Source: an uncultured Acidobacteriaceae bacterium (GTDB lineage Bacteria > Acidobacteriota > Terriglobia > Terriglobales > Acidobacteriaceae). From it: DNA of 64,000 bases. Within the stretch, counting starts at the first letter, position 1. Every line of letters starts with the position of its first letter. The notes beneath the pieces were generated by a model that was not told the DNA's origin, searched no databases, and saw only the letters and a program-made list of their open reading frames with translations. The position numbers and the translations under genes are program-made. Shown one piece after another: positions 54,083 through 63,589 of the stretch. The stretch lies in NCBI GenBank assembly GCA_903911925.1, contig CAIWFH010000205.1, positions 18,267-82,266 on the forward strand, given 5' to 3'.

Positions 54083-54853
54083 TTAGTTTGACTTTTGCTC
54101 CTCGGTTGCCTCGGCCGCATCGTCGGCGGTTTCTTCCTGAAACATCTGCGCGTCGGCAAAGCGGTAGCCAACGTATACATCCGTCAACAGGTAGATGGGG
54201 TTGGAAGGATCGTCTTCAATTTTCTTGCGCAACTGGCGGACGAAAGTGCGCAAATACTCCACCTCTTCGCGGCAATCGGCGCCCCAGACGGCAGTGAGCA
54301 GCCGGGCATAAGTAACCACGCGGCCGGCCCGGCTCATGAGGCAGTGCAGGATATCGAATTCCTTGCGCGTAAGATGCACCGGCTCGCCGCGCCTGGTGAC
54401 GTTGCGCTTGACCGGCTCGAGGCGAATTTCTCCAATCACGATGGGCGCGTCTTCAGGGCGGGCGGGGGCGCGTACGCGACGGACGGCAGTACGAATACGA
54501 GCGATGAGTTCGCGGGTGCTGAAGGGCTTGGTTACATAGTCGTCCGCACCTAGTTCAAGCGCCTCTACTTTCTCCTCCTCGCCGTCGCGGACGGTCAGCA
54601 TCAGCACGGGCAGGCGCGGCGCCACCGCACGGATGCGGCGCAAGGTCTCAATTCCCCCAATGCCGGGCATGTTGATGTCCAGCAGGACCACGTCGCAGGT
54701 TGCGGCGCGCAGCATCTGCAGGGCTTCTTCGCCGCGCGAAGCCTCAGTTACCTGGAATCCGAGTTCAAGCAGCGGCGCCCGGAGCGCCCTGCGAATGGCC
54801 GGCTCGTCGTCTACTACAAGAATTCGAATCATTGGCTGGATGGTCACGTTCAC
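54083..54853 (-). CDS. OmpR/KdpE-type response regulator
   Basis: A 256-residue regulator with a receiver (phospho-acceptor Asp59 in VVLLDINMPG, Lys in YVTKPFSTRELIARI) and a winged-helix DNA-binding domain (HLTRKEFDILHCLMSRAGRV, YLRTFVRQLRKKIEDDPSNP). It resembles KdpE, which controls potassium transporter genes. An acidic tail of about 20 residues is extra. The GTG start overlaps the kinase stop by four bases (GTGA). No kdpFABC is in the window, so the regulon is open. Confidence 0.93.
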   Translation of the reverse strand: MNVTIQPMIRILVVDDEPAIRRALRAPLLELGFQVTEASRGEEALQMLRAATCDVVLLDINMPGIGGIETLRRIRAVAPRLPVLMLTVRDGEEEKVEALELGADDYVTKPFSTRELIARIRTAVRRVRAPARPEDAPIVIGEIRLEPVKRNVTRRGEPVHLTRKEFDILHCLMSRAGRVVTYARLLTAVWGADCREEVEYLRTFVRQLRKKIEDDPSNPIYLLTDVYVGYRFADAQMFQEETADDAAEATEEQKSN

Positions 54854-56358
54854 CTCTTGAGTCCAACGGTTGGAATGGCCGCGAAAAACGTTGTTCCTTC
54901 AATCTCGTCGCTGGTAACCCATACGTGGCCGCCATGAATGAGCGCCGCGCGCTTGGCCACCGAAAGGCCGATGCCTGTTCCTTCGGCTTTGTTGGCCTTC
55001 GTTGAGGCGCGATAGAAGCGGTCGAAGATCCGCTCCCGGTCGGCCATGGGAATCACGGAGCCAAAGCTGTGCACAGAGAAGACCACCTCTTTGTGAGACT
55101 GCACGGCGCGAATAGTCACCGCAGTGCCAAAGATGGAGTACTTGCAGGCATTGTCAATGTACTGGGTGAGCAGCATGACCATCAACTGGCGGTCGCAGTG
55201 AAGAACCAGGTCTTCGTTGGGCAGATCGATTGAGACCTTCATGCTTGCCAGCCGGTCTCTGAGGCTGGCCACAACTTCTTCTATCAGCGACCCAACACCG
55301 ACAGGCGCGGCATGAATGGCAACCTCGCCCGCGTCAAGCCTTGCGGTGGTAAGCAGGCGGCTGGTCAGTTCGCTAAGCAGGCCGGCCTGTTCGTCGATAA
55401 GCTGCACCAGGTCAGCCTGTCCGGCGGAAAGGTGACCCATCTCATTGAGCCCGGTGCTGGCCGCGCGGATTGCGGTCAGAGGAGTCTTGTAGGCATGGGC
55501 CAGGCTGTCAAGCACGGTTGCGCGAAGCTGCTCGGTGCGCCGCTCGGCTTCAAGGTGGCTCTCATTGGCAAATGCGCGGTAGCGGTCGAAGGTGATGGCG
55601 ATCAGCGAAGCGATTGCGTTGTTGGTCAACGGGCTGGTGTCACCGCGAACAACAAGACTGCCCACGGGTACTGTGCCAAGGCGCACCACGCGACGCCCGA
55701 TGCCGGTAGCCGGATCGTCGTCCGAGGTCTCGAAGTAGTAAACGTTCTGCGCCAGTTCCTGGGGATCGGTCTCCCATATTCCGGCCTGGTAAATCTCATG
55801 CAGGTCGGCATCGAAAACGACCACCGCCTCGAGTGCGAATATCTCGTGGACCAGTTCGGCCAACTGAGGGCCGGGCTCCACGTGGAGATTCATTTGCAGA
55901 GTGCGCCGGGTGAACTCGTAGAGGTCTTGCATCTGCGTGCCCCAGCTCTCGGCCTCCTCGGCGTGTTTCGTCACACGCGAAGAGAGTCGGCTCACCAGCA
56001 GCGCAACCAGCACGAATACCAGCAAGGCGATGGTGTTGACCGGGTCGGCGGCGGGGTTCGGCTCCACATGGAACTGGGCTTGCCGGGTGGCGAATAAGCT
56101 GTGCGCGGCTACCGCGGAGAGAGAAACAATAACCGCCTGCCAAAAACCGTAGAGCAACGCGATTGGCACCACAATGAGCAGGTAAAGCAGAAGAGCTACA
56201 GGCAGCAGCCACTGCGACCAGTGCGACAAGGCCGTGACCAGAACGACGGCTACAATTCCCAGCGAACACTCGAGCACAAACAACAACACGCGCGGGCCGG
56301 AACCACGCCAGCGGTTGGCGGCGAAGGGAGAACGCATCGGAATGTAACTGATCGACAA
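54850..56358 (-). CDS. KdpD-like sensor histidine kinase, short form
   Basis: A 502-residue membrane kinase. An N-terminal DUF4118-type bundle of about four helices (LLFVLECSLGIVAVVLVTAL, WLLPVALLLYLLIVVPIALL) is followed by a GAF-like domain, HisKA with LAHAYKTPLTAIRAASTGL and HATPase with NACKYSIFGTAV and GTGIGLSVAKRA. It lacks the large N-terminal KdpD and Usp domains of enteric KdpD. A TTG start at 56358 is proposed because GGAGAGGTGGG lies just upstream; an ATG at 56337 has no such site. It is first in a two-gene operon with the regulator. Confidence 0.88.
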   Translation of the reverse strand: MSISYIPMRSPFAANRWRGSGPRVLLFVLECSLGIVAVVLVTALSHWSQWLLPVALLLYLLIVVPIALLYGFWQAVIVSLSAVAAHSLFATRQAQFHVEPNPAADPVNTIALLVFVLVALLVSRLSSRVTKHAEEAESWGTQMQDLYEFTRRTLQMNLHVEPGPQLAELVHEIFALEAVVVFDADLHEIYQAGIWETDPQELAQNVYYFETSDDDPATGIGRRVVRLGTVPVGSLVVRGDTSPLTNNAIASLIAITFDRYRAFANESHLEAERRTEQLRATVLDSLAHAYKTPLTAIRAASTGLNEMGHLSAGQADLVQLIDEQAGLLSELTSRLLTTARLDAGEVAIHAAPVGVGSLIEEVVASLRDRLASMKVSIDLPNEDLVLHCDRQLMVMLLTQYIDNACKYSIFGTAVTIRAVQSHKEVVFSVHSFGSVIPMADRERIFDRFYRASTKANKAEGTGIGLSVAKRAALIHGGHVWVTSDEIEGTTFFAAIPTVGLKR

Positions 56359-56931
56359 CCGGACCCACCTCTCCGCTGCAACGGCGCGCGCAGGCAAAAG
56401 CCGTCTTGCGCAGGGAAGCTATGCGCGGATTTTACCGCTGACAGGCTGTTCATCGTTCCACGGCCGGTGCGCAAAACCCTGCGAAAATGCCAGCTTGTAA
56501 TACTGATTTTGACCGCGAAACGCTTCTATGAATCTTAACAGGGCGCTCATTCTCTCTTCATTGAGCGAGCCGCAAACAGCATGATTCGAATCGCAAAGAT
56601 GGCCATTTTGCTGCGATTTTAGCCGGCGATCGGCATGGCCGGCCCGCTCCGAACCGTGAAATCTTTTCTCAATCCTCACGGATTCTTTATGGGACCTTTG
56701 CATTACTAGTATCAGTTCGCTGCACCCGAACCAACTGGGGACAGCGCCAATCTGAGCAGCTATCTGAAACAGGTCATACCGCACCGCAGCCATGACGGCA
56801 AGAACATGAAGGCATGGCGAGCGTGAGGAAAGCACTGCATAAGGTGCGGAGAATTTGCCTATCACTTTTTCGGCGGAAGCTGTCTGGTCTCATACAACAC
56901 AACAATTTCATTTTCTGGAGGAACAGCGTCG
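56359..56931. other. Long divergent promoter region
   Basis: About 570 bases between the KdpD-like kinase and the porin. It holds an inverted repeat CCGTGA/TCACGG (56654-56659 with 56676-56681) that could be an operator and a GGAGG ribosome binding site before the porin. No gene was supported. Confidence 0.45.
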
Positions 56932-58185
56932 ATGAACCTGAGCATGAATCGCATTCTTCAATCGATGGCCGCAGCGCTACTGGCGACGGCCCTGGTGGCT
57001 AGCGCACAAGCCCCGGCTACACCCCCACCTGCGCCTGCCCAGGCTCCGGCGGCCGCCCCGGCCGCAGACGCCCCGGCCCCACTCTCCACATTCGTTCTCA
57101 CGGGTCCGCTGGTATGGCTGCCGCCGGCGACCTTCGATGCGGGTCCGTTGGGCAAGCTCTCAGTCAACGGTATTTTGACCGGGTTCTCTGTGTTCCAAAA
57201 CAACTCCATTGAAGGCGACTCCAGCGCGCAAGCCACCTTGAGCAATGGAGAAATCTTCATCCAAAAGGCGGACGGAAAGGTTCAGTGGTTTGTCCAGGCG
57301 GGCGTTTACGCCATGCCCACGCTTGGTGTGCCGTTTGTGAGTGCCCAAACTACCGTGAATAACTTCTATGGGCCCGTTCCGGTGGCTTACCTGAAACTGC
57401 CGGTAGGCAAGACAACCCAGTTCCTTGTAGGTCAACTGCCTACGCTGATGGGCGCTGAATCAACCTTTACTTATCAGAACTTCAACATCGAGCGCGGCAT
57501 CGTTTGGAACCAGGAGACTGCGATCAGCCGCGGTATCCAGATCAACCAGACCATCGGGAAGTACCTGAGCGCCTCGGTCAGTTGGAACGACGGTTACTAT
57601 TCCAACCGCTACTCGTGGCTCTCTGGCTCGGTCACGCTTACCAAGGGACCTCATAGCCTGATTTACGACGGGATGGGGAACCTTGGAGCGACAGCCTATG
57701 CCGGGACATCCGACCATCTGGCCACACCAGAGCAAAACAACGGCTCTATGCACGCGGTGATCTATACATTCACCAAGGGCCCTTGGATTATTCAGCCGTA
57801 CTTCCAATACGGCAAAGTGCCGGCCAACGCCGCGGTGGGCGTTGCCAAGAGCACCTCCGCAACCGGCGGTGCATTCAACGCTAGTTATGCCTTCAAAAAG
57901 GGATTCTCTCTCCCCGCCCGCGTGGAATACCTGGCGAGTTCGGGAAGCGCGACCGACGGATCTGTCAACATGTTGGGTTTTGGAGCAGGCAGCAGCGGCG
58001 TCACATTCACCGCAACGCCAACCTACCAAAAGGGAGGCATGTACCTTCGCGGCGATCTGGCGTGGATGCATGCAACGAACTACACGCCGGGGGGCGTGTT
58101 TGGCAAGGCAGGAACAGATGCGGACCAGTTCCGCGGCGTGCTTGAGTTCGGCTTCATCTTCGGCAAAAACACGATCGAGAAATAG
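56932..58185 (+). CDS. Outer-membrane beta-barrel porin (BBP2/OmpL-like)
   Basis: A 417-residue protein with a signal peptide (ending ASAQA near residue 27), a Pro/Ala-rich linker of about 25 residues and then a beta-barrel domain with many short strands rich in alternating Tyr, Phe and Gly (LVGQLPTLMGAESTFTYQNF, ISRGIQINQTIGKYLSASV, WIIQPYFQYGKVP). The last strand ends LEFGFIFGKNTIEK. It is probably a diffusion channel for solutes. It lies between the KdpDE-like regulators and an APC permease, so all may belong to one uptake system. Confidence 0.83.
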   Translation: MNLSMNRILQSMAAALLATALVASAQAPATPPPAPAQAPAAAPAADAPAPLSTFVLTGPLVWLPPATFDAGPLGKLSVNGILTGFSVFQNNSIEGDSSAQATLSNGEIFIQKADGKVQWFVQAGVYAMPTLGVPFVSAQTTVNNFYGPVPVAYLKLPVGKTTQFLVGQLPTLMGAESTFTYQNFNIERGIVWNQETAISRGIQINQTIGKYLSASVSWNDGYYSNRYSWLSGSVTLTKGPHSLIYDGMGNLGATAYAGTSDHLATPEQNNGSMHAVIYTFTKGPWIIQPYFQYGKVPANAAVGVAKSTSATGGAFNASYAFKKGFSLPARVEYLASSGSATDGSVNMLGFGAGSSGVTFTATPTYQKGGMYLRGDLAWMHATNYTPGGVFGKAGTDADQFRGVLEFGFIFGKNTIEK

Positions 58186-58540
58186 TCGACCAGACGAGCT
58201 GCGAAAATCAAGCGACATTAACGACGAGCTTGTTGACGATTTTCGTCCCCAAGCGGTAACTCGGGGCTGAAAGCGTGGTTTCGGCCGGGCTAATCGTAAG
58301 GCTGGTCCGGCCGGCCCCGCACTGCGCACTTCAGGTCAATGCAGGTCCGCGTTAAGAAAAGACCTCCGCTAATTTCGAGTTCCTCATTTCATCTTTATCG
58401 CATCGAACCTAGCCTTCAGTTAATCGATCCGACTTAGCCGCTCCGGGTGAGAGAACTATCCAGGATGCGAGCCATACGAACATCCCGGAGGCCAGCCGCC
58501 GGGAGCCGACAGACGAACCTTACCTTCCAGGAGAATGATC
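58186..58540. other. Intergenic region after the porin
   Basis: About 355 bases. An imperfect GC-rich hairpin near 58280-58312 (CGGCCGGGCT with GGTCCGGCCG) may terminate the porin transcript. An AGGAG site at 58528-58532 leads the APC permease. No gene seen. Confidence 0.45.
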
Positions 58541-60310
58541 ATGGCAGAACAAAACGCCCCTCAGATGCAGGCCACCCTGGGCCTAACCGGGCTCACAAGC
58601 AACGCAATGGCTCTCATTGCTCCCGGCGCCTTTCTCTGGCTCACCTTCTACATTCAGGCCACCACGGGCACCACGGCCCCGGCCATGTGGCTGGGCATCT
58701 TCGGCGCCCTGCTGCTCTGCCTGGCCACCGCGGTTGCGTATGCTGAAATCTCGAAACTCTATCCCGGCACCGGCTCCAGCTACTACTACGCCGAGCAGGC
58801 TCTGCTCTCAAAAGACAAGGCCTTCAAGTATGCGCGCGTGGCCAAGTTCATTGTCGGCTGGGGCTCTCACCTTTACTACTGGGTCTATCCCGGCGTGATG
58901 GTAGCCACCACCGGCATCTTCTGCGGCTATGTTCTGGGCTTCCTCTACCCAAACGTGATGAGCGGCTCAAACCCCGGCCCGCTCTTCATGGCGTTGATTG
59001 CAGTCGCCTTCTCGTTCTTCGTGGGCTGGATCGCATCCAAAGGCGCCGGCGCCTCGACAGCAGTGAATCTGGCCATCAACATCATTCAAATCTCGGCCCT
59101 GCTCGTCTTCAGCGTACTGGCCATCGGCTATCGCACCAGCCATCCAGCGGGCGCAGCAGCCTTCCAGTATGACGGTCAGACACTGGCCACCTACAGCTAC
59201 CAGTTTGCCACCGACAAGACCGGCGCCACCATCCGCGACGCCGCCGGCGCGCCTCTGCCGCTTCTCGACCCTGCCGGCAAGCCGGTTCCCTTCACCATCG
59301 ACTACCCCGAGAAGGATTCGACCGGCGCTTTCCTGACCCACCCCACAGCATCGTCTGTGTTTTCGCCGCACAAGTTCAGTTACCTCTTCATTCAGGCCAC
59401 CGTCGCCATTCTCATCCTGGTCGGCTTTGAATCGGTAACCTCGATGGGAGGCGAGGCCAAAAACCCAACCAAGCACATTCCAATTGCTGTGATCGCTTCA
59501 CTGCTGATTCAGGGCCTGGTCTGCTACCTGATTGAGTATTTCGCGGCAAACTACTTTCTCAACTCCGGATATTCCATGGCCAATGCCTCAACCTCGGCTG
59601 CGCCCATCGGCGACATGATGATCATTGTCGGCGACGCGCTGCTGGGCCACGGCAACGGCAAGTACTTCATGCTGGCAGAAGCCTTCACGGTATTCCTGGC
59701 GCTCATCGGCACCACACTGAGTTGCATGAACACCGGCGCCCGCGTTACCTACGCCATGGGCAAGGACGACGAGGCTCCCGAGCACTTCGGCATGCTGCAC
59801 GCCAAGTCCCTCAGCCCCCGCAAGGCCATCTGGACGCTGGCTATCATATCGGCGGTTATCGGCGTCATCGCTGTCTCGCTGGTCTTCGGCGATGCCGGAG
59901 CGCCCACCGATGCAGCCATCGCTGCGCTGCCTCACGGCATCTTCTCCAGTTGGGGTTACCTCTCGCACGATCAACTGGCCGCCCTGCCCAACTCGCTGCT
60001 GACGATTACGCTCACATCGAACTTCGGCACCTTTATCCTTTACGCGCTGAGTTGCTTCCTATGCATCGTTGCTTACCACAATCGCCCTGACTACAACGTG
60101 GTGTATCACCTGATCATTCCCGGCTTTGGACTGCTGGCCAACCTAGTGCTGATGGCCTTCTACATCATCAGCCCGGTCTTCGGCCTGGGAACGTTCAAGG
60201 AACCGCTGCTGGCTCTGGGCATATCGGCCGTCTGGGGCATCTACGGGGCTATCTACTTCATCCGCTCCTCGAAGTCGAAGGGCAAGGCAATCCTGCTCGA
60301 ATCCAAGTAG
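58541..60310 (+). CDS. APC-superfamily amino acid permease
   Basis: A 589-residue membrane transporter with about 12 helices and a polar loop of about 70 residues near 205-275. The N-terminal block LGLTGLTSNAMALIAPGAFL, the substrate-site EISKLYPGTGSSYYYAEQAL and FESVTSMGGEAKNPTKHIPI are characteristic of amino acid/polyamine permeases. The ATG at 58541 has AGGAG eight bases upstream; an ATG two codons earlier is too close to that site. Substrate unknown; the neighbouring KdpDE-like genes make ion transport a possibility. Confidence 0.9.
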   Translation: MAEQNAPQMQATLGLTGLTSNAMALIAPGAFLWLTFYIQATTGTTAPAMWLGIFGALLLCLATAVAYAEISKLYPGTGSSYYYAEQALLSKDKAFKYARVAKFIVGWGSHLYYWVYPGVMVATTGIFCGYVLGFLYPNVMSGSNPGPLFMALIAVAFSFFVGWIASKGAGASTAVNLAINIIQISALLVFSVLAIGYRTSHPAGAAAFQYDGQTLATYSYQFATDKTGATIRDAAGAPLPLLDPAGKPVPFTIDYPEKDSTGAFLTHPTASSVFSPHKFSYLFIQATVAILILVGFESVTSMGGEAKNPTKHIPIAVIASLLIQGLVCYLIEYFAANYFLNSGYSMANASTSAAPIGDMMIIVGDALLGHGNGKYFMLAEAFTVFLALIGTTLSCMNTGARVTYAMGKDDEAPEHFGMLHAKSLSPRKAIWTLAIISAVIGVIAVSLVFGDAGAPTDAAIAALPHGIFSSWGYLSHDQLAALPNSLLTITLTSNFGTFILYALSCFLCIVAYHNRPDYNVVYHLIIPGFGLLANLVLMAFYIISPVFGLGTFKEPLLALGISAVWGIYGAIYFIRSSKSKGKAILLESK

Positions 60311-60334
60311 ACGTCGATTAACCGAACGCAGCTG

Positions 60335-60389
60335 CTGGGTGGATTTCCTCCCGGGTCCTTTCGAGGAGCCGGGAGGGAGGGCCACCCAG
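60335..60389 (+). terminator. Hairpin terminator of the permease gene
   Basis: CTGGGTGG pairs with CCACCCAG, and within it TTCCTCCCGG pairs with CCGGGAGGGA (one G-T pair), around a 14-base loop. It lies 25 bases after the APC permease stop. Confidence 0.75.
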
Positions 60390-60451
60390 TGGTAGTTTTG
60401 AAATGAACGTTTCACAATCTCCAAAGCATCCTTTCCGCGGTAAAGCGGGAA

Positions 60452-61276
60452 ATGCTCGAGGCGGCGGCGCCCATGTTGGATGTTCAGTTTGGCCAGGCAA
60501 GCGATTTCGGCAAAGTTCGCACCAACAATGAAGACGCGATGGGCTATTTCATTCCAGGATCGCGCCAGCAGGCCCGCACACACGGATTTCTTTTCGCGGT
60601 TGCCGACGGGGTGGGCGGCATGGACCTGGGCGAGGTTGCCTCCGCCACGGCGGTCAAGGTGGTCACCGAGGAGTTTGCCAAAGCGCCCTCCGGGTCCATG
60701 CTGATTGGCCTGCTGCCGCGGCTGATCCAGCACGCCAATGCCGCGGTCCACGACTGCACCCTGGACCAGCAGTACCGGGGCAAGAAGATGGCCACTACGC
60801 TGGTGACCTGCGCGCTGCGTTACGATCAGGCGATTGTCTCTCACATTGGCGACTCCCGCTGCTACTTGGTTCGCAACGGCCACGCAAAGCCGGTGACCCA
60901 GGATCACACCTGGGTGAACGAACAGCGGAAGATGGGGTTGATCTCGACTGAGGAAATGGCCACCTCCGATTCCCGGCACGTGCTGATCCGCTCGCTGGGC
61001 CCGGAAATGTTCGTGGCCCCGGACACAACCGCCCTGACACTGCAACCCGGCGATGTGCTGGTGCTGTGCTCCGATGGGCTGCATAACGAGATGAGCGACA
61101 CCGCCATTGCGCAAATCGTGACGCAGAACAAGAGCATGGACGAGGTTGCCCGCGAACTGGTGGCCCGCGCCGTGGAGATAGACGGGGGCGACAATACCAC
61201 CGCGCAGGTGATCCGGGTGCGGGCGGTAGAGCAGGTGGGGATGTATCGCGGCCGGCCTTACCGGCTTCCCATCTGA
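60452..61276 (+). CDS. PP2C-family serine/threonine phosphatase
   Basis: A 274-residue metal-dependent protein phosphatase. PP2C motifs are GKVRTNNEDAMGYF, FAVADGVGGMDLGEVAS, SHIGDSRCYLVRNG, DVLVLCSDGLHNEM and GDNTTAQVIRVR, giving a complete metal-binding set. It removes phosphates from Ser/Thr residues and, with the kinase that follows, forms a switch pair. The start could be ATG 60452 or ATG 60473; GGGA precedes the first. Confidence 0.95.
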   Translation: MLEAAAPMLDVQFGQASDFGKVRTNNEDAMGYFIPGSRQQARTHGFLFAVADGVGGMDLGEVASATAVKVVTEEFAKAPSGSMLIGLLPRLIQHANAAVHDCTLDQQYRGKKMATTLVTCALRYDQAIVSHIGDSRCYLVRNGHAKPVTQDHTWVNEQRKMGLISTEEMATSDSRHVLIRSLGPEMFVAPDTTALTLQPGDVLVLCSDGLHNEMSDTAIAQIVTQNKSMDEVARELVARAVEIDGGDNTTAQVIRVRAVEQVGMYRGRPYRLPI

Positions 61277-61378
61277 GGGTGCCTGTCCCTGGCTTACAAA
61301 AGTCTTACGGAAGCCTTACCTTTTCTGACACCTGACCCGATACAGTAGAATGAGTCGCCTTGATGGAGCATCCGCACG

Positions 61379-62353
61379 ATGGGCTTTCTTGACACCATAG
61401 AGACCGGTTCGCAGATTGATTTCTACCGCATTGAGGAGCCTGTGGCCCGCAGCGGCATGGCCTCAATTTTCCGGGCGATCGACGTTCGAAACAATCGCCA
61501 GGTGGCGCTCAAGATTCCGCATCCCGACATGGAAGCCGATCCCATCCTCTCCGACCGCTTTCAGCGCGAAGCCGGAATCGGGGAGAAACTGAACCACCCG
61601 CGCGTAATGAGGGTATTCGGCGGCGAAGAGCGCTCGCGCATCTACATGGTGATGGAATGGTGCGAGGGCCGGTTGCTGCGCCAGATTCTTGACGAGGGCC
61701 GCATGCCGCAGGATCGAGCGATCCGCATCGCGGTTGCCCTGCTCGACGCGCTGGAATACATCCACGCCAACGGCGTGGTGCATCGCGACCTGAAGCCGGA
61801 AAATATCATGGTCGATGCCGAAGACAACATCAAGCTCATCGACTTCGGCATTGCCAGCGATTCTGCGGCGCGTAGACTTACTTACGCCAACTTCACAGCC
61901 ACACTGGGCACGCCAAATTACATTTCGCCGGAGCAGGTGAAGGGCAAGCGCGGCGACGGCCGCTCTGACATTTATTCGGTGGGCGTAATTCTCTACGAGA
62001 TGTTGACCGGCCGCCAGCCTTTCTCTGGCCCTTCACCCATGGCGGTGATGAACGACCGGCTGTTGAACCACCCCATGCCGCCGACCATCGCCAACTCATC
62101 CATCTCTCCCCAGTTGCAGGAGGTTCTCTATCGCGCCCTGGAGCGGGACCCCAAGAACCGCTACGCAAAGGCCCACGATTTCCAATGGGATCTGGAGCAT
62201 CTTGACCAGGTGGGCGTGGAGGATCGCGTGGAACTGCGGGACTGGGACAAGCGCAAGTCTCAGCTATCGCGCAAAATTCTCTACTACTCCGCCCTGGCCC
62301 TGATTCCGGTGGTCATTCTGCTGCTGATGGTCATGGTGGCCCACCACCGCTGA
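61379..62353 (+). CDS. Serine/threonine protein kinase with C-terminal helix
   Basis: A 324-residue Hanks-type kinase with Lys45 (VALKIPHP), HRDLKPENI (135-143), DFGIA (155-159), GTPNYISPEQ and SDIYSVGVILYEMLTGRQPF. The glycine loop reads ARSGMASIF, somewhat degenerate. A hydrophobic helix near residues 300-320 is followed by only three residues, so the kinase faces the cytoplasm and has no outside sensor domain. It follows the PP2C gene by about 100 bases and probably works against it. Confidence 0.94.
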   Translation: MGFLDTIETGSQIDFYRIEEPVARSGMASIFRAIDVRNNRQVALKIPHPDMEADPILSDRFQREAGIGEKLNHPRVMRVFGGEERSRIYMVMEWCEGRLLRQILDEGRMPQDRAIRIAVALLDALEYIHANGVVHRDLKPENIMVDAEDNIKLIDFGIASDSAARRLTYANFTATLGTPNYISPEQVKGKRGDGRSDIYSVGVILYEMLTGRQPFSGPSPMAVMNDRLLNHPMPPTIANSSISPQLQEVLYRALERDPKNRYAKAHDFQWDLEHLDQVGVEDRVELRDWDKRKSQLSRKILYYSALALIPVVILLLMVMVAHHR

Positions 62354-62461
62354 CGCCCAATTCCTTTCCTGCCCCAGTTAAGAAATCTTCACGGCATCCT
62401 TATGCCTGAAACCATACTCTTGCTTTGATGCATATCCCTTTTTCCTCCTGGAAGGAGCTCC

Positions 62462-63478
62462 ATGCCCAAGTACAAACTCGAATACATCTGGCTCGACGGC
62501 AAAAAACCCATTCCCGAGCTTCGCGGCAAAACACAACTGAAAACCTTTGACAAACCGCCTGCCCTGGCAGATTTGCCGCTTTGGGGCTTCGACGGCAGCT
62601 CGACCATGCAGGCAGATGGCAGCAAGTCCGACTGTATCCTGAAGCCGGTGGCCCTCTATCCCGATGGCAGCCGCAAAGATGCATTCCTTGTGCTCTGCGA
62701 AGTGATGCATCCAGATGGCACGCCGAACTCCACCAACGCACGCGCAACTATCGAGGATGACCCGGACCTCTGGGTCGGCTTTGAACAGGAATACTTCCTT
62801 TACAAAGACGGGCGCCCGCTCGGTTTCCCAAAGGACGGTCACCCCACCACTCCGCAAGGCCCTTACTACTGCGGCGTCGGCTACAAGTACATGGGCAGCA
62901 TCGCCCGGCAAATTGTGGAAGAGCATCTGGAGCTTTGCTTGACCGCCGGGATCAACCACGAAGGCATCAACGCCGAGGTGGCAAAGGGACAGTGGGAGTT
63001 CCAGATCTTCGCCAAGGGCTCTGCCAAGGCCGCCGATGACGTGTGGATGGCGCGTTACCTGATGGCGCGCCTCTGCGAAAAGTACGAAGTGGACTTCGTG
63101 CTGCATTGCAAGCCGATCAAGGGCGACTGGAACGGCTCGGGCATGCATACCAACTTCTCAACCAAGTACATCCGCGAAGTGGGCGGCAAGCCGTATCTTG
63201 AATCGTTGATGGCCGCCTTCGAGAAGTACATTCCCGAGCACATTGCCGTCTACGGCCCCGACAATCACCTGCGCCTCACAGGCCTGCACGAGACCCAGGC
63301 CATCGACAAATTCAGCTACGGCTTGTCGGACCGCGGAGCCTCGGTGCGGCTGCCCGTCAACTTCATCCGTGACGGCTACAAGGGCTACCTTGAAGATCGC
63401 CGCCCGAACTCGGAAGCCGACCCGTACCAGATTGTGTCGCGCATTCTGACGACCATCAACACGGTTCCCAAGCCGTAA
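62462..63478 (+). CDS. glnII: Glutamine synthetase, type II
   Basis: A 338-residue enzyme making glutamine from glutamate, ammonia and ATP, of the short eukaryote-like GSII type. Motifs are LPLWGFDGSSTMQA, YYCGVGYKYMGSIARQIVEE, NAEVAKGQWEFQIF, WNGSGMHTNFSTKYI and the C-terminal EDRRPNSEADPYQIVSRI. GSII lacks the adenylylation site of GSI, so control is different. GGAAGGAG lies upstream of the ATG. A second glutamine synthetase follows. Confidence 0.96.
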   Translation: MPKYKLEYIWLDGKKPIPELRGKTQLKTFDKPPALADLPLWGFDGSSTMQADGSKSDCILKPVALYPDGSRKDAFLVLCEVMHPDGTPNSTNARATIEDDPDLWVGFEQEYFLYKDGRPLGFPKDGHPTTPQGPYYCGVGYKYMGSIARQIVEEHLELCLTAGINHEGINAEVAKGQWEFQIFAKGSAKAADDVWMARYLMARLCEKYEVDFVLHCKPIKGDWNGSGMHTNFSTKYIREVGGKPYLESLMAAFEKYIPEHIAVYGPDNHLRLTGLHETQAIDKFSYGLSDRGASVRLPVNFIRDGYKGYLEDRRPNSEADPYQIVSRILTTINTVPKP

Positions 63479-63534
63479 ATCAACGTCCTCCTGAATCGGA
63501 CTGGATTTGGCTTGAAACGAACAAGCTATAACTT

Positions 63535-63561
63535 GGGGGTGCGCTGCGGTTGCGCGCCCCC
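63535..63561 (+). terminator. GC-rich hairpin between two glutamine synthetase genes
   Basis: GGGGGTGCGC pairs with GCGCGCCCCC (one G-T pair) around a 7-base loop, 29 bases before the second start. It may be a terminator or an attenuator separating the two genes' expression. Confidence 0.6.
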
Positions 63562-63589
63562 TTGCTAATTCACTCGAAAAAGGAGAGCC

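Noticed and set aside
54083..58185. Complete potassium pump locus
   Set aside because: Only a KdpDE-like pair is present; no kdpF, A, B or C could be found.
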